Assembly (NCBI GenBank): GCA_009684515.1
Contig: WKKS01000001.1
Span: 947,397-1,011,396 of the forward strand
DNA: 64,000 bases
From: Geobacter sp.
Lineage (GTDB): Bacteria > Desulfobacterota > Desulfuromonadia > Geobacterales > Pseudopelobacteraceae
Direction of reading: 5' to 3'
Each line of letters starts with the position of its first letter. Within the stretch, counting starts at the first letter, position 1. The notes under the pieces are model-generated. The model saw only the letters and a program-made list of their open reading frames with translations. It was not told where the DNA came from and searched no databases. Both the position numbers and the translations under genes were made by a program. This document shows positions 27,553 to 40,163 of this stretch, piece after piece.

Positions 27553-28578
27553 TCAACCCTCCGCCTTCAAATCCCGCGCCATCAGCTCTGTTACCGCCTG
27601 GCGGGCCGGTTTGTCCTCATGCAGAATCTGGTAGGTTTTCTCTACGATCGGCATCTCGACCCCCAGGCGGCGGGAAAGATGATAGACCGATTCGGCGCTC
27701 TTGACCCCTTCCGCCACCATACGCATTTCGGCCAGGATTTCGGTCAGACGTTGCCCTTGACCGAGCTTGAAGCCAACGGTGCGGTTGCGGGAAAGGTCGC
27801 CGGTACATGTCAGAACCAGATCTCCCATACCGGCCAGACCGGCAAAAGTGGCATGCTGGGCACCCATCGCCAGACCCAGACGGTTCATCTCGGCCAGTCC
27901 GCGGGTGATCAGGGCTGCTCTGGCATTGTGACCGAAGCCGAGTCCGTCGCAGATGCCGGCGGCTATGGCGATGACGTTCTTGACGGCACCACCCAGTTCG
28001 ACGCCGGTCACGTCGCTGTTGGTGTAAACCCGGAGAGCCTGGCAGCTGAAGGCGGCCTGAACCCGTTTTGCGCTGTTTTCATCGCGGGATGCGGCCACAA
28101 TCAGCGATGGCAGATCTTGGGCAACTTCCCGGGCAAAGGTCGGTCCCGACAGTGCAACGTAACGCGAAAGGGCGTCAGCGCCGAGCAACTCCTGACATAT
28201 TTGAGACACGGTCTGGAGTGTTTCGAGCTCGATCCCCTTGGAGGCGTTGGCTATCACCGCGTTTGCCGGAATAACCGGCGCCAGCTGTTTCAATACGCCT
28301 CGCATCACCTGAACCGGCGTCACCAGCAGTATCATGCTGCGCCCCTCAACCGCACCAGGCAGGTTATTTGTGGCTGTCAATGCCGGATGCAGGCCGATAC
28401 CGGGCAGGTATGGTGTGTTGGTGTGGCTGGCATTTACCTCGTCAACCAGCTCCGGCTCATAGGCCCACAGCAGTGTGTCGTGGCCGTTGGCCGCCAGACG
28501 CGAGGCAAGTGCCGTACCCCAGCTGCCGCCGCCTATAACGGCAATCCGCTCCGGATCAGTCGTCATATTCATCATCAT
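27553..28578 (-). CDS. gpsA: Glycerol-3-phosphate dehydrogenase [NAD(P)+]
   Basis: About 341 residues. It reduces dihydroxyacetone phosphate to sn-glycerol-3-phosphate, the entry to phospholipid synthesis. The dinucleotide fold reads IAVIGGGSWGTALASRL. SKGIE, SGPTFAREVA and the catalytic-lysine segment GGAVKNVIAIAAGI are present. The start is one of four in-frame ATGs (28578, 28575, 28572, 28566) behind GAGGAA; the first two have the best spacing. The gene overlaps the 3' end of the HEAT-like gene by about 20 bases. It is the last gene of the gyrase-side run. Confidence 0.95.
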   Translation of the reverse strand: MMMNMTTDPERIAVIGGGSWGTALASRLAANGHDTLLWAYEPELVDEVNASHTNTPYLPGIGLHPALTATNNLPGAVEGRSMILLVTPVQVMRGVLKQLAPVIPANAVIANASKGIELETLQTVSQICQELLGADALSRYVALSGPTFAREVAQDLPSLIVAASRDENSAKRVQAAFSCQALRVYTNSDVTGVELGGAVKNVIAIAAGICDGLGFGHNARAALITRGLAEMNRLGLAMGAQHATFAGLAGMGDLVLTCTGDLSRNRTVGFKLGQGQRLTEILAEMRMVAEGVKSAESVYHLSRRLGVEMPIVEKTYQILHEDKPARQAVTELMARDLKAEG

Positions 28579-30148
28579 ATTGTTCCTCGAGTCGTGGATC
28601 GTAACCTTCTGACAATGTTTGGCGCGCTGCATCAATGCTATCCAGCAGCAGGCGCCTGATAAAGGGGTGCCGGCAATCAGGCAGAAAGCCTCCTACCAGA
28701 CTGAGAGCGGTCGCCAGAGTTTGTTGAACTACGGCTTCATCACAATCTGTCTGCTGCAGGTAATCTGCCGTCAGCAGCAGGTTTTTTATTATTTCCGCAC
28801 GCCGCGGAGTGATAAGTTCCTCGCAGCAACGCTCTATCTCACTTTCCAGTGATTCCGAGGTGACCGCCTCCGGTCCACCTCCGGCTTCCAGAACGATGAA
28901 CCTGTCCGCCACATCATAGACAGCCATCTCGGTCAGAACCCATCCTTCCAGGCCCGGTTCATCCAGCAGGTTATCGCTGCTGGCAACATACCCGGGTATC
29001 TTGTCCACGATTCCTTCCAGGTTTGCCAGGCTGAAGCGTGGAACGTACAGTTCTGGTTTGAGGCTGTCAGGGCGGAACAGCCGCATGTCTACGTAAAAAT
29101 CCGGGGGGAGGTAAAAACCTTTTTCGTTGCTGCGGTGAAGGGCGTCGCGAAGTGATGACATGGCGTAGTCCGGATCGACCGGCACCAGCATTTCGCCCCC
29201 GGCAACATCCTTCAAGACATGACCGTATTCCTTCTCATCTTTCATGCGATAACTGATCGCATTCAAAAGACCGTCCGATTCTCCTGTCAGGAGTAAAATG
29301 GAGGCATACGCTTTGTCGTCCAGTCGCCACGAAAACCAGAGCGACCGGGAGCCATAGAAATCGATTGGTCCGGCATATACTTCGTGGAATGGGAGCGGAT
29401 ACTGAAAGGAGTGCGGCAGTTCGATCGGTTCGCGAATTCCGACAAACGAAAGGCGGCGGATACTGCGTTGAATCAGGGTGGCCATATCCCCTTTATGCCT
29501 CGGTTCGGCACGTCCGAGAACATCGAGCGCAAAACCGCTCTTGGCGCGTCCCAAAGCGAGAATTGCCTCCTTGACTATCTCCGGTTTTTCGAAGGAGAGC
29601 AGGATTTCCAGAAGGGCCATCGCCTCGGGAGTGCTGTTTTCCGATAACCGGCGCATCATCTTCAGGCGGAACTCGTCGGTCACATCCAGAAAACTGTCGA
29701 TAAAGCGCACCAGTCCGCGCTCTCCGTCTTTGAGGCAGTCGTCGGTGAAGCCATCCAGCGTCGGTGCGCCATAGCCGGTCATGCCGGCAAAAGGTGGCAC
29801 AGTGACATCGATACCGCTGTCATGCAACACATCCAGCAGTGCCAGCTTGCCGTCTTCTTCCAAATCCTTGCGCTGCAAGGTGATCTGGATCAGTTGATCC
29901 ATCCAGGCAGAAGCGTCAAAGAAATCCAGCATGCAGGTGTAACGGTAGATGGCGGTGCCGTTCTGCTCCTGCCACAACTTGCGCACCAACGGCTTCAGCG
30001 CCCGCTTGCCTAACTTCTGCAGACGTTTGCCGATTCGTTCCATCTGATCGCCGGTCAGATCCTCCCGCTTGAGAAAATCCAGCAGACGCAGAATCCGCCG
30101 ACGTTCCCGCAGGGACTTGTCTATTTTCAACGTGAAGGCGCGGTTCAT
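28556..30148 (-). CDS. HEAT-repeat-like conserved protein of unknown function
   Basis: A 530-residue, probably cytoplasmic protein. Helical pairs in about residues 10-240 (LKPLVRKLWQ, KLALLDVLHD, IVKEAILALGRAK) resemble HEAT/armadillo repeats. The remainder is a mixed alpha/beta region with no catalytic motif that I recognise. The very acidic tail (EEQYDDEYDD) is encoded by the same bases that carry the gpsA start cluster. Its ATG lies directly against the gyrA stop, with GAGG inside the gyrA end, so translation is coupled. The product probably serves as a binding scaffold; that is inferred from the fold only. Confidence 0.8.
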   Translation of the reverse strand: MNRAFTLKIDKSLRERRRILRLLDFLKREDLTGDQMERIGKRLQKLGKRALKPLVRKLWQEQNGTAIYRYTCMLDFFDASAWMDQLIQITLQRKDLEEDGKLALLDVLHDSGIDVTVPPFAGMTGYGAPTLDGFTDDCLKDGERGLVRFIDSFLDVTDEFRLKMMRRLSENSTPEAMALLEILLSFEKPEIVKEAILALGRAKSGFALDVLGRAEPRHKGDMATLIQRSIRRLSFVGIREPIELPHSFQYPLPFHEVYAGPIDFYGSRSLWFSWRLDDKAYASILLLTGESDGLLNAISYRMKDEKEYGHVLKDVAGGEMLVPVDPDYAMSSLRDALHRSNEKGFYLPPDFYVDMRLFRPDSLKPELYVPRFSLANLEGIVDKIPGYVASSDNLLDEPGLEGWVLTEMAVYDVADRFIVLEAGGGPEAVTSESLESEIERCCEELITPRRAEIIKNLLLTADYLQQTDCDEAVVQQTLATALSLVGGFLPDCRHPFIRRLLLDSIDAARQTLSEGYDPRLEEQYDDEYDD

Positions 30149-32713
30149 CTAGGCCTCGTTTTCTTCAGCCCCTTCTTCACCTTCTTCGTAAGCCTCATCC
30201 TCGTCCTTCTCGGCCAGGCGGGCGACTGCGACAACTTTTTCATTCCCTTCGGTGTTCATCAGTGTGACACCCTGGGTGTTGCGGCCGATCACTGAGAAAC
30301 CGGATACCGGCACCCGCAGGATCTTGCCCTGATCAGTTATGACCATCAGATCATGATCGTCGGCTACCTGCATGACATTAACCACGCAACCGTTACGCTC
30401 GGTGGTCTTGATCGTGATGATGCCCTTGCCGCCGCGAGTCTGGTCGCGATACTCGTCCAGGTCGGTGCGCTTGCCGTAGCCGTTCTCGCAGACCGTGAAG
30501 ATGGTCGAGCCGACCGCAGCATTGTCTACTATTTCCATGCCGATTACACGATCATCTTCGGAAAGGTTCATACCACGGACACCACGGGTGGCACGTCCCA
30601 TCGGGCGTGCATCCTCTTCGTTGAAGCGGATCGCCTTGCCGTTGCGCGAAGCCAGGAAGATGTCCTTGGTGCCGTCGGTCAATGCCACCGAGATCAGCCT
30701 GTCGCCGTCGTCCAGGTTGACAGCAATGATGCCGCCGCTGCGCACGTTGGAGTAATCCACCAGAGGGGTTTTTTTGACGACGCCATTCTGGGTGGCCATG
30801 AACAGGTAGGTGTTCTCGCTGAACTCCTTGACCGGCAGGATCGTAGTGATCTTTTCCCCGGCCGAGACGTTGACCAGATTGACCACCGCTTTGCCCTTGG
30901 TGGTGCGATTACCCTCGGGGATTTCGTAAACTTTCAGCCAGTACATGCGACCGGCATCGGTGAAGCAGAGCAGATAGTCTTTGGTGGAGGCGATAAAGAG
31001 CTGCTCGACAAAATCCTCCTCTTTGGTCTTCATGCCGGTCTTGCCCTTGCCGCCCCGACGCTGGGAACGGTACAGGTCAACTGCGCTGCGCTTGATGTAG
31101 CCGGTGTGGGAAATGGTCACAACCATCTCCTCATCTTCGATGGTATCTTCACGGGAAATATCGGCACTCTTGTCGGCGATTTCGGAGCGACGCTTGTCGC
31201 CGAACCGCTCGCGGATTTCACTCAATTCCCCGACGATGATTTTGAGAATCTCTGTGTCGGACGCCAGGATCTCCCGCAGGCGGGCGATCAGTTTCATGAT
31301 CTCTTCGTATTCGGAGATGATCTTGTCGCGCTCCAGACCGGTCAGACGCTGCAGGCGCATCTCAAGGATGGCCTGGGCCTGGATCTCGGACAGCTGTACC
31401 GCATTTTCAAAGCCGGCCGGCCTCGGTAGATTGAGCCGCGTCAGGAATTCGGGATCGGCAAACTTGCCCTCCATCAGCCCCTGCTTTGCCTCGGGCGGGG
31501 TCTTGGATTCACGGATCAGCTCGATCACGGCATCCAGCCAGTCCAGCGCGATCTTGAGACCTTCCAGTATATGAGCGCGGGCCAGGGCTTTTTTCAGCTC
31601 GAAGTTGGTGCGGCGGGTGACCACCTCACAACGGTGCTCGATGAAACAGTCCATCATCTCCCGCAGCGTCAGAACCCGTGGACGATTGTGGACAATCGCC
31701 AGCATGATGATCCCGAAAGAGGTCTGCAGCTGACTCTGCTTGTAGAGCTGATTGAGCAGTACCTCGGCATTTTCGTCTCGCTTGACCTCGATCACGATCC
31801 GCATACCCTGGCGATCCGATTCATCACGGATTTCGGTAATGCCCTCGACTTTCTTATCCTTGACCAGTTCGGCGATTTTCTCGATCAGTTTGGCCTTGTT
31901 GACCTGGTAGGGGAGTTCGGTGATGATAATTGCCTGGCGCTCGGAGCGCTTCGACGCCTCGACATGGGCCTTGGCGCGGACCTGAATGATGCCGCGACCG
32001 GTGGAATATGCGTCTCTGATCCCCTGGCGGCCATAAATAGTTGCGCCGGTCGGAAAGTCCGGGCCGGGAACCATGGTCAGCAACTCTTCAAATGTAATCT
32101 CCGGGTTATTAATGATGGCAATGATACCGTCAATCACTTCGCCAAGATTATGGGGCGGTATGTTGGTGGCCATGCCGACCGCGATACCGGTCGAGCCGTT
32201 GATCAGCAGGTTGGGAAACTTGGATGGCAGAACAGTCGGCTCCAGCATCTCATCATTGTAGTTGGGAGCCATGTTGACGGTCTCTTTTTCCAGATCGTCC
32301 AAAAGTTCGTGGGTCAGCTGGCGCAGACGGATCTCGGTGTAACGCATGGCGGCCGGACGGTCGCCGTCCACAGAACCAAAGTTACCCTGACCGTCAACCA
32401 GCATGTAGCGCAGCGAAAAATCCTGGGCCATACGCACGATGGTGTCATAGGCGGCGGTGTCGCCATGCGGATGGTATTTACCGATAACATCACCGACCAC
32501 ACGGGCCGATTTTTTGTAGGGTTTATTATAGTCATTGCCCATGTCGTACATGGCGTACAGGCAGCGGCGGTGAACCGGTTTAAGCCCGTCGCGCACGTCC
32601 GGCAAAGCCCGGCCGATGATGACCGACATGGCATAATCCATGTACGAGCGTTTCATCTCATCTTCGATGTTGACCGATATTTTATTGACTGGAATTTCAG
32701 TTGGGATCTGCAT
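30149..32713 (-). CDS. gyrA: DNA gyrase subunit A
   Basis: An 854-residue type II topoisomerase subunit that cuts and rejoins DNA. The catalytic tyrosine is Y125 in [10 protein letters not shown]. The quinolone-determining stretch before it reads [17 protein letters not shown]. The GyrA box, QRRGGKG, and the six-bladed C-terminal wrapping domain are present, with an acidic tail. The ATG at 32713 has GAGG seven bases upstream; a TTG at 32737 would add eight residues. It follows gyrB by about 60 bases, as in many origin regions. Confidence 0.98.
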   Translation of the reverse strand: MQIPTEIPVNKISVNIEDEMKRSYMDYAMSVIIGRALPDVRDGLKPVHRRCLYAMYDMGNDYNKPYKKSARVVGDVIGKYHPHGDTAAYDTIVRMAQDFSLRYMLVDGQGNFGSVDGDRPAAMRYTEIRLRQLTHELLDDLEKETVNMAPNYNDEMLEPTVLPSKFPNLLINGSTGIAVGMATNIPPHNLGEVIDGIIAIINNPEITFEELLTMVPGPDFPTGATIYGRQGIRDAYSTGRGIIQVRAKAHVEASKRSERQAIIITELPYQVNKAKLIEKIAELVKDKKVEGITEIRDESDRQGMRIVIEVKRDENAEVLLNQLYKQSQLQTSFGIIMLAIVHNRPRVLTLREMMDCFIEHRCEVVTRRTNFELKKALARAHILEGLKIALDWLDAVIELIRESKTPPEAKQGLMEGKFADPEFLTRLNLPRPAGFENAVQLSEIQAQAILEMRLQRLTGLERDKIISEYEEIMKLIARLREILASDTEILKIIVGELSEIRERFGDKRRSEIADKSADISREDTIEDEEMVVTISHTGYIKRSAVDLYRSQRRGGKGKTGMKTKEEDFVEQLFIASTKDYLLCFTDAGRMYWLKVYEIPEGNRTTKGKAVVNLVNVSAGEKITTILPVKEFSENTYLFMATQNGVVKKTPLVDYSNVRSGGIIAVNLDDGDRLISVALTDGTKDIFLASRNGKAIRFNEEDARPMGRATRGVRGMNLSEDDRVIGMEIVDNAAVGSTIFTVCENGYGKRTDLDEYRDQTRGGKGIITIKTTERNGCVVNVMQVADDHDLMVITDQGKILRVPVSGFSVIGRNTQGVTLMNTEGNEKVVAVARLAEKDEDEAYEEGEEGAEENEA

Positions 32714-32772
32714 TGCTACCTCGTATGTGCTGTTCAAATCAGAACTATTGATTAGTTATATTTATTAACGTT

Positions 32773-36280
<3,508 letters not shown>

Positions 36281-36289
36281 TGACCGCTA

Positions 36290-37411
36290 TTACAGCCTCA
36301 TCGGCATAATAACTGCCAAAAAACTTTCCGAGTTTTCCGGAACTATTATTGAGGGTGACAACTCATCCCTGAATCTCATATCGACTCTTTCAGTTTCCGC
36401 CACTGAAAGTACATCCAGCAAATAGCGTGCGTTAAACCGGACAGATATCGGGTCTCCATGATATTCAACATCAATCTCCTCCATTGCGTCACCGAGTTCC
36501 GGATTGCTGGAGGATATTTTGATACCATTGTCAGATATTTCCAGCATGATACCCTTGAATTTCTCGCTGGATAGAATTGCCATACGTCGCACAGAATGGC
36601 TGAAATTTTCTTTGTTTACTGTGACAACCTGATTATTGGCGGTTGGTATGACGCGATTGTAATCTGGAAACTCGCCATCTACCAGGCGCATGACCATGTA
36701 CGAATCACCCCGTTTTATGACGGCGCTGTTATCCAAAAATCCGAATAACAACATGCCGCCTTCTTCATCGGTGATTTTCTTCATTTCATAGATGCCTTTT
36801 TTTGGCAGTATGACACCTTTTAACAGCTCCGGACCTACAGAGCCTTTCAGATTTCCTGAAGCGATCGAAAGCCGATGACCGTCTGTAGAAACCATTTTAA
36901 GGCAATTTATACCATCCTGTTTCACTTCCACTTTGGCAAAGATACCGTTTAGATTATATTTTGTTTCATCAGTGCAAATTGCATAAGATGTTTTTTCAAT
37001 CATTCCCCTTAACAGCGAACTTTCAATTTCAAACAGGCTTTCTTCTTTAACATCTGGAAAATATGGAAACTCATCAGGAGAAAGTCCGACAATATTGAAT
37101 TGAACTTTTCCACATTTTATTTCTACCCAATCGTTATCCTTGGTTGAGAAAACGATTTGCTGATTAGGCAGTTCCTTGACAATTTCATACAGTTTCTTGG
37201 CAGAAACTGTAATTTTACCTGTTGCAACAACCTCGGCGGAATAACTGCTTTTCATACCGACTTCCAGGTCCGTTGCGGTCACAAGCAGCGATGTTTCAGT
37301 AGCTTCCAGAAGGACGTTGGATAAAATCGGCATTGAAGTCCGCTTTTCTACAATTCCCTGGATTTTCTGAAGTGCTTTGAGGAACTGCTCTTTGTCTATT
37401 CTGAATTCCAT
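36290..37411 (-). CDS. dnaN: DNA polymerase III beta subunit (sliding clamp)
   Basis: A 373-residue clamp that encircles DNA and tethers the replicative polymerase. The three repeated clamp folds are visible, with the segments RTSMPILSNVLLEA, TDGHRLSIA and the C-terminal AVIMPMRL that forms part of the partner-binding pocket. AAGGGG precedes the ATG. It is separated from dnaA by a 217-base gap carrying DnaA-box-like sequences. Confidence 0.98.
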   Translation of the reverse strand: MEFRIDKEQFLKALQKIQGIVEKRTSMPILSNVLLEATETSLLVTATDLEVGMKSSYSAEVVATGKITVSAKKLYEIVKELPNQQIVFSTKDNDWVEIKCGKVQFNIVGLSPDEFPYFPDVKEESLFEIESSLLRGMIEKTSYAICTDETKYNLNGIFAKVEVKQDGINCLKMVSTDGHRLSIASGNLKGSVGPELLKGVILPKKGIYEMKKITDEEGGMLLFGFLDNSAVIKRGDSYMVMRLVDGEFPDYNRVIPTANNQVVTVNKENFSHSVRRMAILSSEKFKGIMLEISDNGIKISSSNPELGDAMEEIDVEYHGDPISVRFNARYLLDVLSVAETERVDMRFRDELSPSIIVPENSESFLAVIMPMRL

Positions 37412-37628
37412 TTGTCACCCCTTATTGCCATTAGTATTATAAATATAAAGAATTAAAAACTTTGTAGTACGTTGTAGGTATTGTGGAAACTGGTAACAAC
37501 TGCGTAACTAGCTGAATAAAAAGTTTTTGTTGTCGGTTGTATCTGTTGATAATTTCAGATGGAATTCTCACTTATGCACAGCCAGGCGAAATATCAACAG
37601 TTTTCCACACAGTATTAACAGCTTATCC
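37412..37628. other. Candidate replication origin (dnaN-dnaA gap) with DnaA-box-like sites
   Basis: An AT-rich 217-base gap. Matches to the DnaA box TTATCCACA are TTATGCACA (37572-37580), TTTTCCACA (37601-37609), TTATCAACA on the - strand (37544-37552), ATATCAACA (37591-37599) and a weak GTTTCCACA on the - strand (37482-37490). Four of these fall within 66 bases. Clustering next to dnaA supports an origin or a dnaA/dnaN control region. Confidence 0.6.
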
Positions 37629-38978
37629 TTACTTCAAAAGTATATGTTTAATTTCATCAATAATCTTAGCCAGTTTGACATCTTCTACAATGGCTTTATC
37701 TATTTTTTTAAACGAATGTATTATTGTGGAGTGATCCTTGCCACCAAATTTAAGACCAATATCAGGGTAGGAAGACTTAGTCATATCCCTGCAAAGCCAG
37801 ATTGCTATTTGCCTGGCCAGGACAATATTTTTGAGACGTTTTTCAGATTTGAGATCGGTCAGTTTCATGTCGAAATATTCGACAACTGATTTTTGAATCA
37901 GTTCTATTGTGACTTCCCTGCGCCTGTCACCCAGAATATCCTTGAGATTATCCTTGGCCATTTCCAATGTTATAGGAATATTTTGAAGGCTGCTGAAAGC
38001 GCCCAATCTTATGAGCATACCTTCTAATTCGCGAATATTTCTCGTGTCACTTGATGCTAAAAAATAATAGACATCTTCTGGAAGCTTGATTCGCGTTATC
38101 TCAGATTTTTTCTTAAGAATTGCAATTTTTGTTTCCAAATCAGGTGGTTGTATATCGGCTATTAAACCCCATTCAAAACGGGACCTTAAACGTTCTTCAA
38201 GGTCTGAAATTTCACGCGGAAACTTGTCTGAAGTAATTACGATCTGTTTATGGGCATCGTGCAGCGCATTGAAAGTATAGAAAAATTCTTCCTGAGTCCC
38301 GGTTTTACCGGATATGAACTGTATGTCATCTATCAGCAGCACGTCTACATTTCTGAACCGGTTCCTGAATATATCCATTTTTTTCAATCTGAGATGATTT
38401 ACCATTTCATACATGAACTTTTCAGCAGAACAGTAGCAGATATTTGCTTCAGGAGAATTAGATTTTATGGTGTGACCTATCGAATTTAACAAATGGCTTT
38501 TACCGAGTCCTACCCCTCCGTAGATGAAGAGCGGGTTGTATGTGACCGCCGGATTGTTGGCAACAGCCATAGCGGCAGCGTGGGCAAACTGATTGCCTGT
38601 GCCGCTGACGAAAAGGTCGAATGTGTATTTAGGATTAAGATTGGTAAAGGCGGGTTCAGGGTACGTCAGTTGAGTGATTTTTACTTCCTGGTCGTTCTGA
38701 GCAGATGATTCGTCCAGAGGCATCTGTAATGACTCTTCCTCATCCCTTATTATGAAATTGACAGTTAGCGCCTGGCCTGATGTGGACGACAGAGCACCAG
38801 TAACTACTCCCAGATAATGGTCTTCCAGCCACTCCTTGATAAATGAGTTGGGAACAGTAAGATAAACAGATGAATCCAGCTGGTGGCTGTAACGAACAGG
38901 TTTTATCCATGTTACAAAATCACCTTCAGAAAGTATCTTTTCTATATTTTCGGTGGCTTGTTGCCATGCATCAAACAT
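37629..38978 (-). CDS. dnaA: Chromosomal replication initiator protein
   Basis: A 449-residue AAA+ initiator. Domain I is at the N-terminus (FDAWQQATENIEKIL). The AAA+ core has Walker A YGGVGLGKSHLLN and Walker B LLIDDIQFISGK. The C-terminal domain IV carries the DNA-binding signature with FGGKDHSTIIHS. It binds DnaA boxes, opens the origin and loads helicase. No strong ribosome site precedes the ATG. DnaA-box-like sequences on both sides suggest autoregulation. Confidence 0.99.
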   Translation of the reverse strand: MFDAWQQATENIEKILSEGDFVTWIKPVRYSHQLDSSVYLTVPNSFIKEWLEDHYLGVVTGALSSTSGQALTVNFIIRDEEESLQMPLDESSAQNDQEVKITQLTYPEPAFTNLNPKYTFDLFVSGTGNQFAHAAAMAVANNPAVTYNPLFIYGGVGLGKSHLLNSIGHTIKSNSPEANICYCSAEKFMYEMVNHLRLKKMDIFRNRFRNVDVLLIDDIQFISGKTGTQEEFFYTFNALHDAHKQIVITSDKFPREISDLEERLRSRFEWGLIADIQPPDLETKIAILKKKSEITRIKLPEDVYYFLASSDTRNIRELEGMLIRLGAFSSLQNIPITLEMAKDNLKDILGDRRREVTIELIQKSVVEYFDMKLTDLKSEKRLKNIVLARQIAIWLCRDMTKSSYPDIGLKFGGKDHSTIIHSFKKIDKAIVEDVKLAKIIDEIKHILLK

Positions 38979-39105
38979 TTATTTAACATTCACATTCTTA
39001 GTCAGATTGATTGTTATCAGCAACATTGCTGCATCTAAACATATGTTGTTCATTAGGGTATTTAGTTCATAATCAATAAAAAGCTCAATGAAAGTTATCA
39101 ACAAT

Positions 39106-39125
39106 TTTTCAACAGCTGTTGAAAA
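39106..39125. repeat. Perfect 20-bp palindrome upstream of dnaA
   Basis: TTTTCAACAG followed by its exact reverse complement. Each arm differs from a DnaA box (TTTTCCACA) by one base. A DnaA-box-like TTATCAACA lies just upstream, starting at 39095. It could be a dimer site for DnaA or another origin protein, or a hairpin in the dnaA leader. Confidence 0.6.
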
Positions 39126-39267
39126 CTTTATATGGCTTTAATATCAGCTACTTATGTTTAATTCAGTCTCTAAATGGCCTTATACAGCTTCGGCAGGTTA
39201 CCAGAGGCCACCCTGTTTTTCAAGTCAAATCAATTTTCACAATCCTGTAAGCAGAATAATAAAAGCC

Positions 39268-39295
39268 TTGACAGCAGCAGTCACTTGTGTTTAAT
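39268..39295 (+). promoter_or_regulatory. Sigma-70-type promoter for rpmH-rnpA
   Basis: A perfect -35 TTGACA (39268-39273), a 16-base spacer and TTTAAT (39290-39295) lie 41 bases before the rpmH start. Spacing and placement fit a strong housekeeping promoter. Confidence 0.6.
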
Positions 39296-39336
39296 AACCC
39301 ATTTCCTGAAAAATAATTGAGTAGAGGTAAACACTG

Positions 39337-39486
39337 ATGAAAAGAACTTTCCAGCCGAGTAATGTATGTCGCAAGCGCACCCATGGTTTTCTGGTAAGAA
39401 TGGCCACTAAAAACGGACGTTTGGTCATAAAGCGCAGAAGAGCAAAAGGTCGTAAAAACTTGTCGGTAAGAATTGCAACCAAGTAA
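39337..39486 (+). CDS. rpmH: 50S ribosomal protein L34
   Basis: A 49-residue very basic protein starting [18 protein letters not shown], with the conserved [21 protein letters not shown] part and ending VRIATK. It is a small structural protein of the large ribosomal subunit. GAGGT lies about nine bases before the ATG. It heads the rpmH-rnpA-yidD-yidC-mnmE-mnmG-rsmG set and is transcribed away from dnaA. The usual length is 44-47; the slight extension is in the C-terminal half. Confidence 0.97.
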   Translation: MKRTFQPSNVCRKRTHGFLVRMATKNGRLVIKRRRAKGRKNLSVRIATK

Positions 39487-39496
39487 TAATTCTGCG

Positions 39497-39880
39497 GTGA
39501 TTGTAAATACCGGATCCGCTGAATTTCCAAAAAAGATTCGTTTAAGGAAGCGGGCTGAGTTTTTGCGACTTGCAAATGCTCAGTCCAAAGCTTCTGTAAA
39601 TGGGTTTTTGGTAGTGTGGCGGGATAATGAAGGTATGTCAGCACGAATAGGTATTACGGTGAGTAAAAAGATCGGTTGCGCCGTTGTGCGTAATCGTATC
39701 AAGCGTTACCTCCGTGAGATATTTAGGCATGATCGCCAGATGCTTCCGCCAGTTGATTTTAATATAATTGCCCGTAGAGAATCAGCATTAATGGATTACT
39801 CTGATGTTCACCGGGAAATAACTAAAGCCTTCAGGCTTATAGGCACACCTTCATGTTCAAGAGCATCTTGCTCCTTGTGA
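39497..39880 (+). CDS. rnpA: Ribonuclease P protein component
   Basis: About 127 residues. The RNP motif is clear: [27 protein letters not shown]. The N-terminal [11 protein letters not shown] helix is usual. With the RNase P RNA it trims tRNA 5' ends. The start is uncertain: a GTG at 39497 is taken; a TTG at 39473 would overlap the rpmH end. No good ribosome site is seen for either, so coupling to rpmH is likely. The 3' end overlaps yidD by 28 bases. Confidence 0.93.
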   Translation: MIVNTGSAEFPKKIRLRKRAEFLRLANAQSKASVNGFLVVWRDNEGMSARIGITVSKKIGCAVVRNRIKRYLREIFRHDRQMLPPVDFNIIARRESALMDYSDVHREITKAFRLIGTPSCSRASCSL

Positions 39881-40065
39881 TCAGGGTCTATCAGAAGTTG
39901 ATTTCACCACTTCTCCCTCAGTCCTGTCGTTTTTATCCCTCCTGTTCCGAGTATTCCAGAGAATCCATAATTAAGCACGGCCTTATGAGGGGTTTGCTGC
40001 TCACCGTAATTCGAATTGGCAAATGTCATCCTTTTCATCCTGGTGGCTATGATCCGGTTCCATGA
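39853..40065 (+). CDS. yidD: Membrane protein insertion efficiency factor YidD
   Basis: A 70-residue protein with the family core [20 protein letters not shown] and [15 protein letters not shown], and an amphipathic N-terminal helix. It assists YidC-dependent membrane insertion. The start lies inside the rnpA end, a common overlap in this cluster. Confidence 0.96.
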   Translation: MFKSILLLVIRVYQKLISPLLPQSCRFYPSCSEYSRESIIKHGLMRGLLLTVIRIGKCHPFHPGGYDPVP

Positions 40066-40163
40066 ATACGATATGACTGCATTGCAATATATAACAGCAG
40101 AATTCTGATATAAACGCACAGTTCATCTCAGTTATTAAATCAAGTATATAATCAGGAGCTTTT

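Larger units (their letters stand above)
38979..39336. other. dnaA-rpmH divergent gap, second candidate origin/promoter region
   Basis: A 358-base AT-rich gap with no gene. It holds TTATCAGCA (39014), TTATCAACA (39095) and a perfect 20-bp palindrome (39106-39125) whose arms read as inverted DnaA-box-like TTTTCAACA. The right part carries the rpmH promoter. It should also carry the dnaA promoter, which I could not place. Confidence 0.5.

Noticed and set aside
31571..32755. 394-codon + strand frame opposite gyrA
   Set aside because: A long antisense frame is expected in GC-rich codon use; the gyrA motifs are on the other strand.
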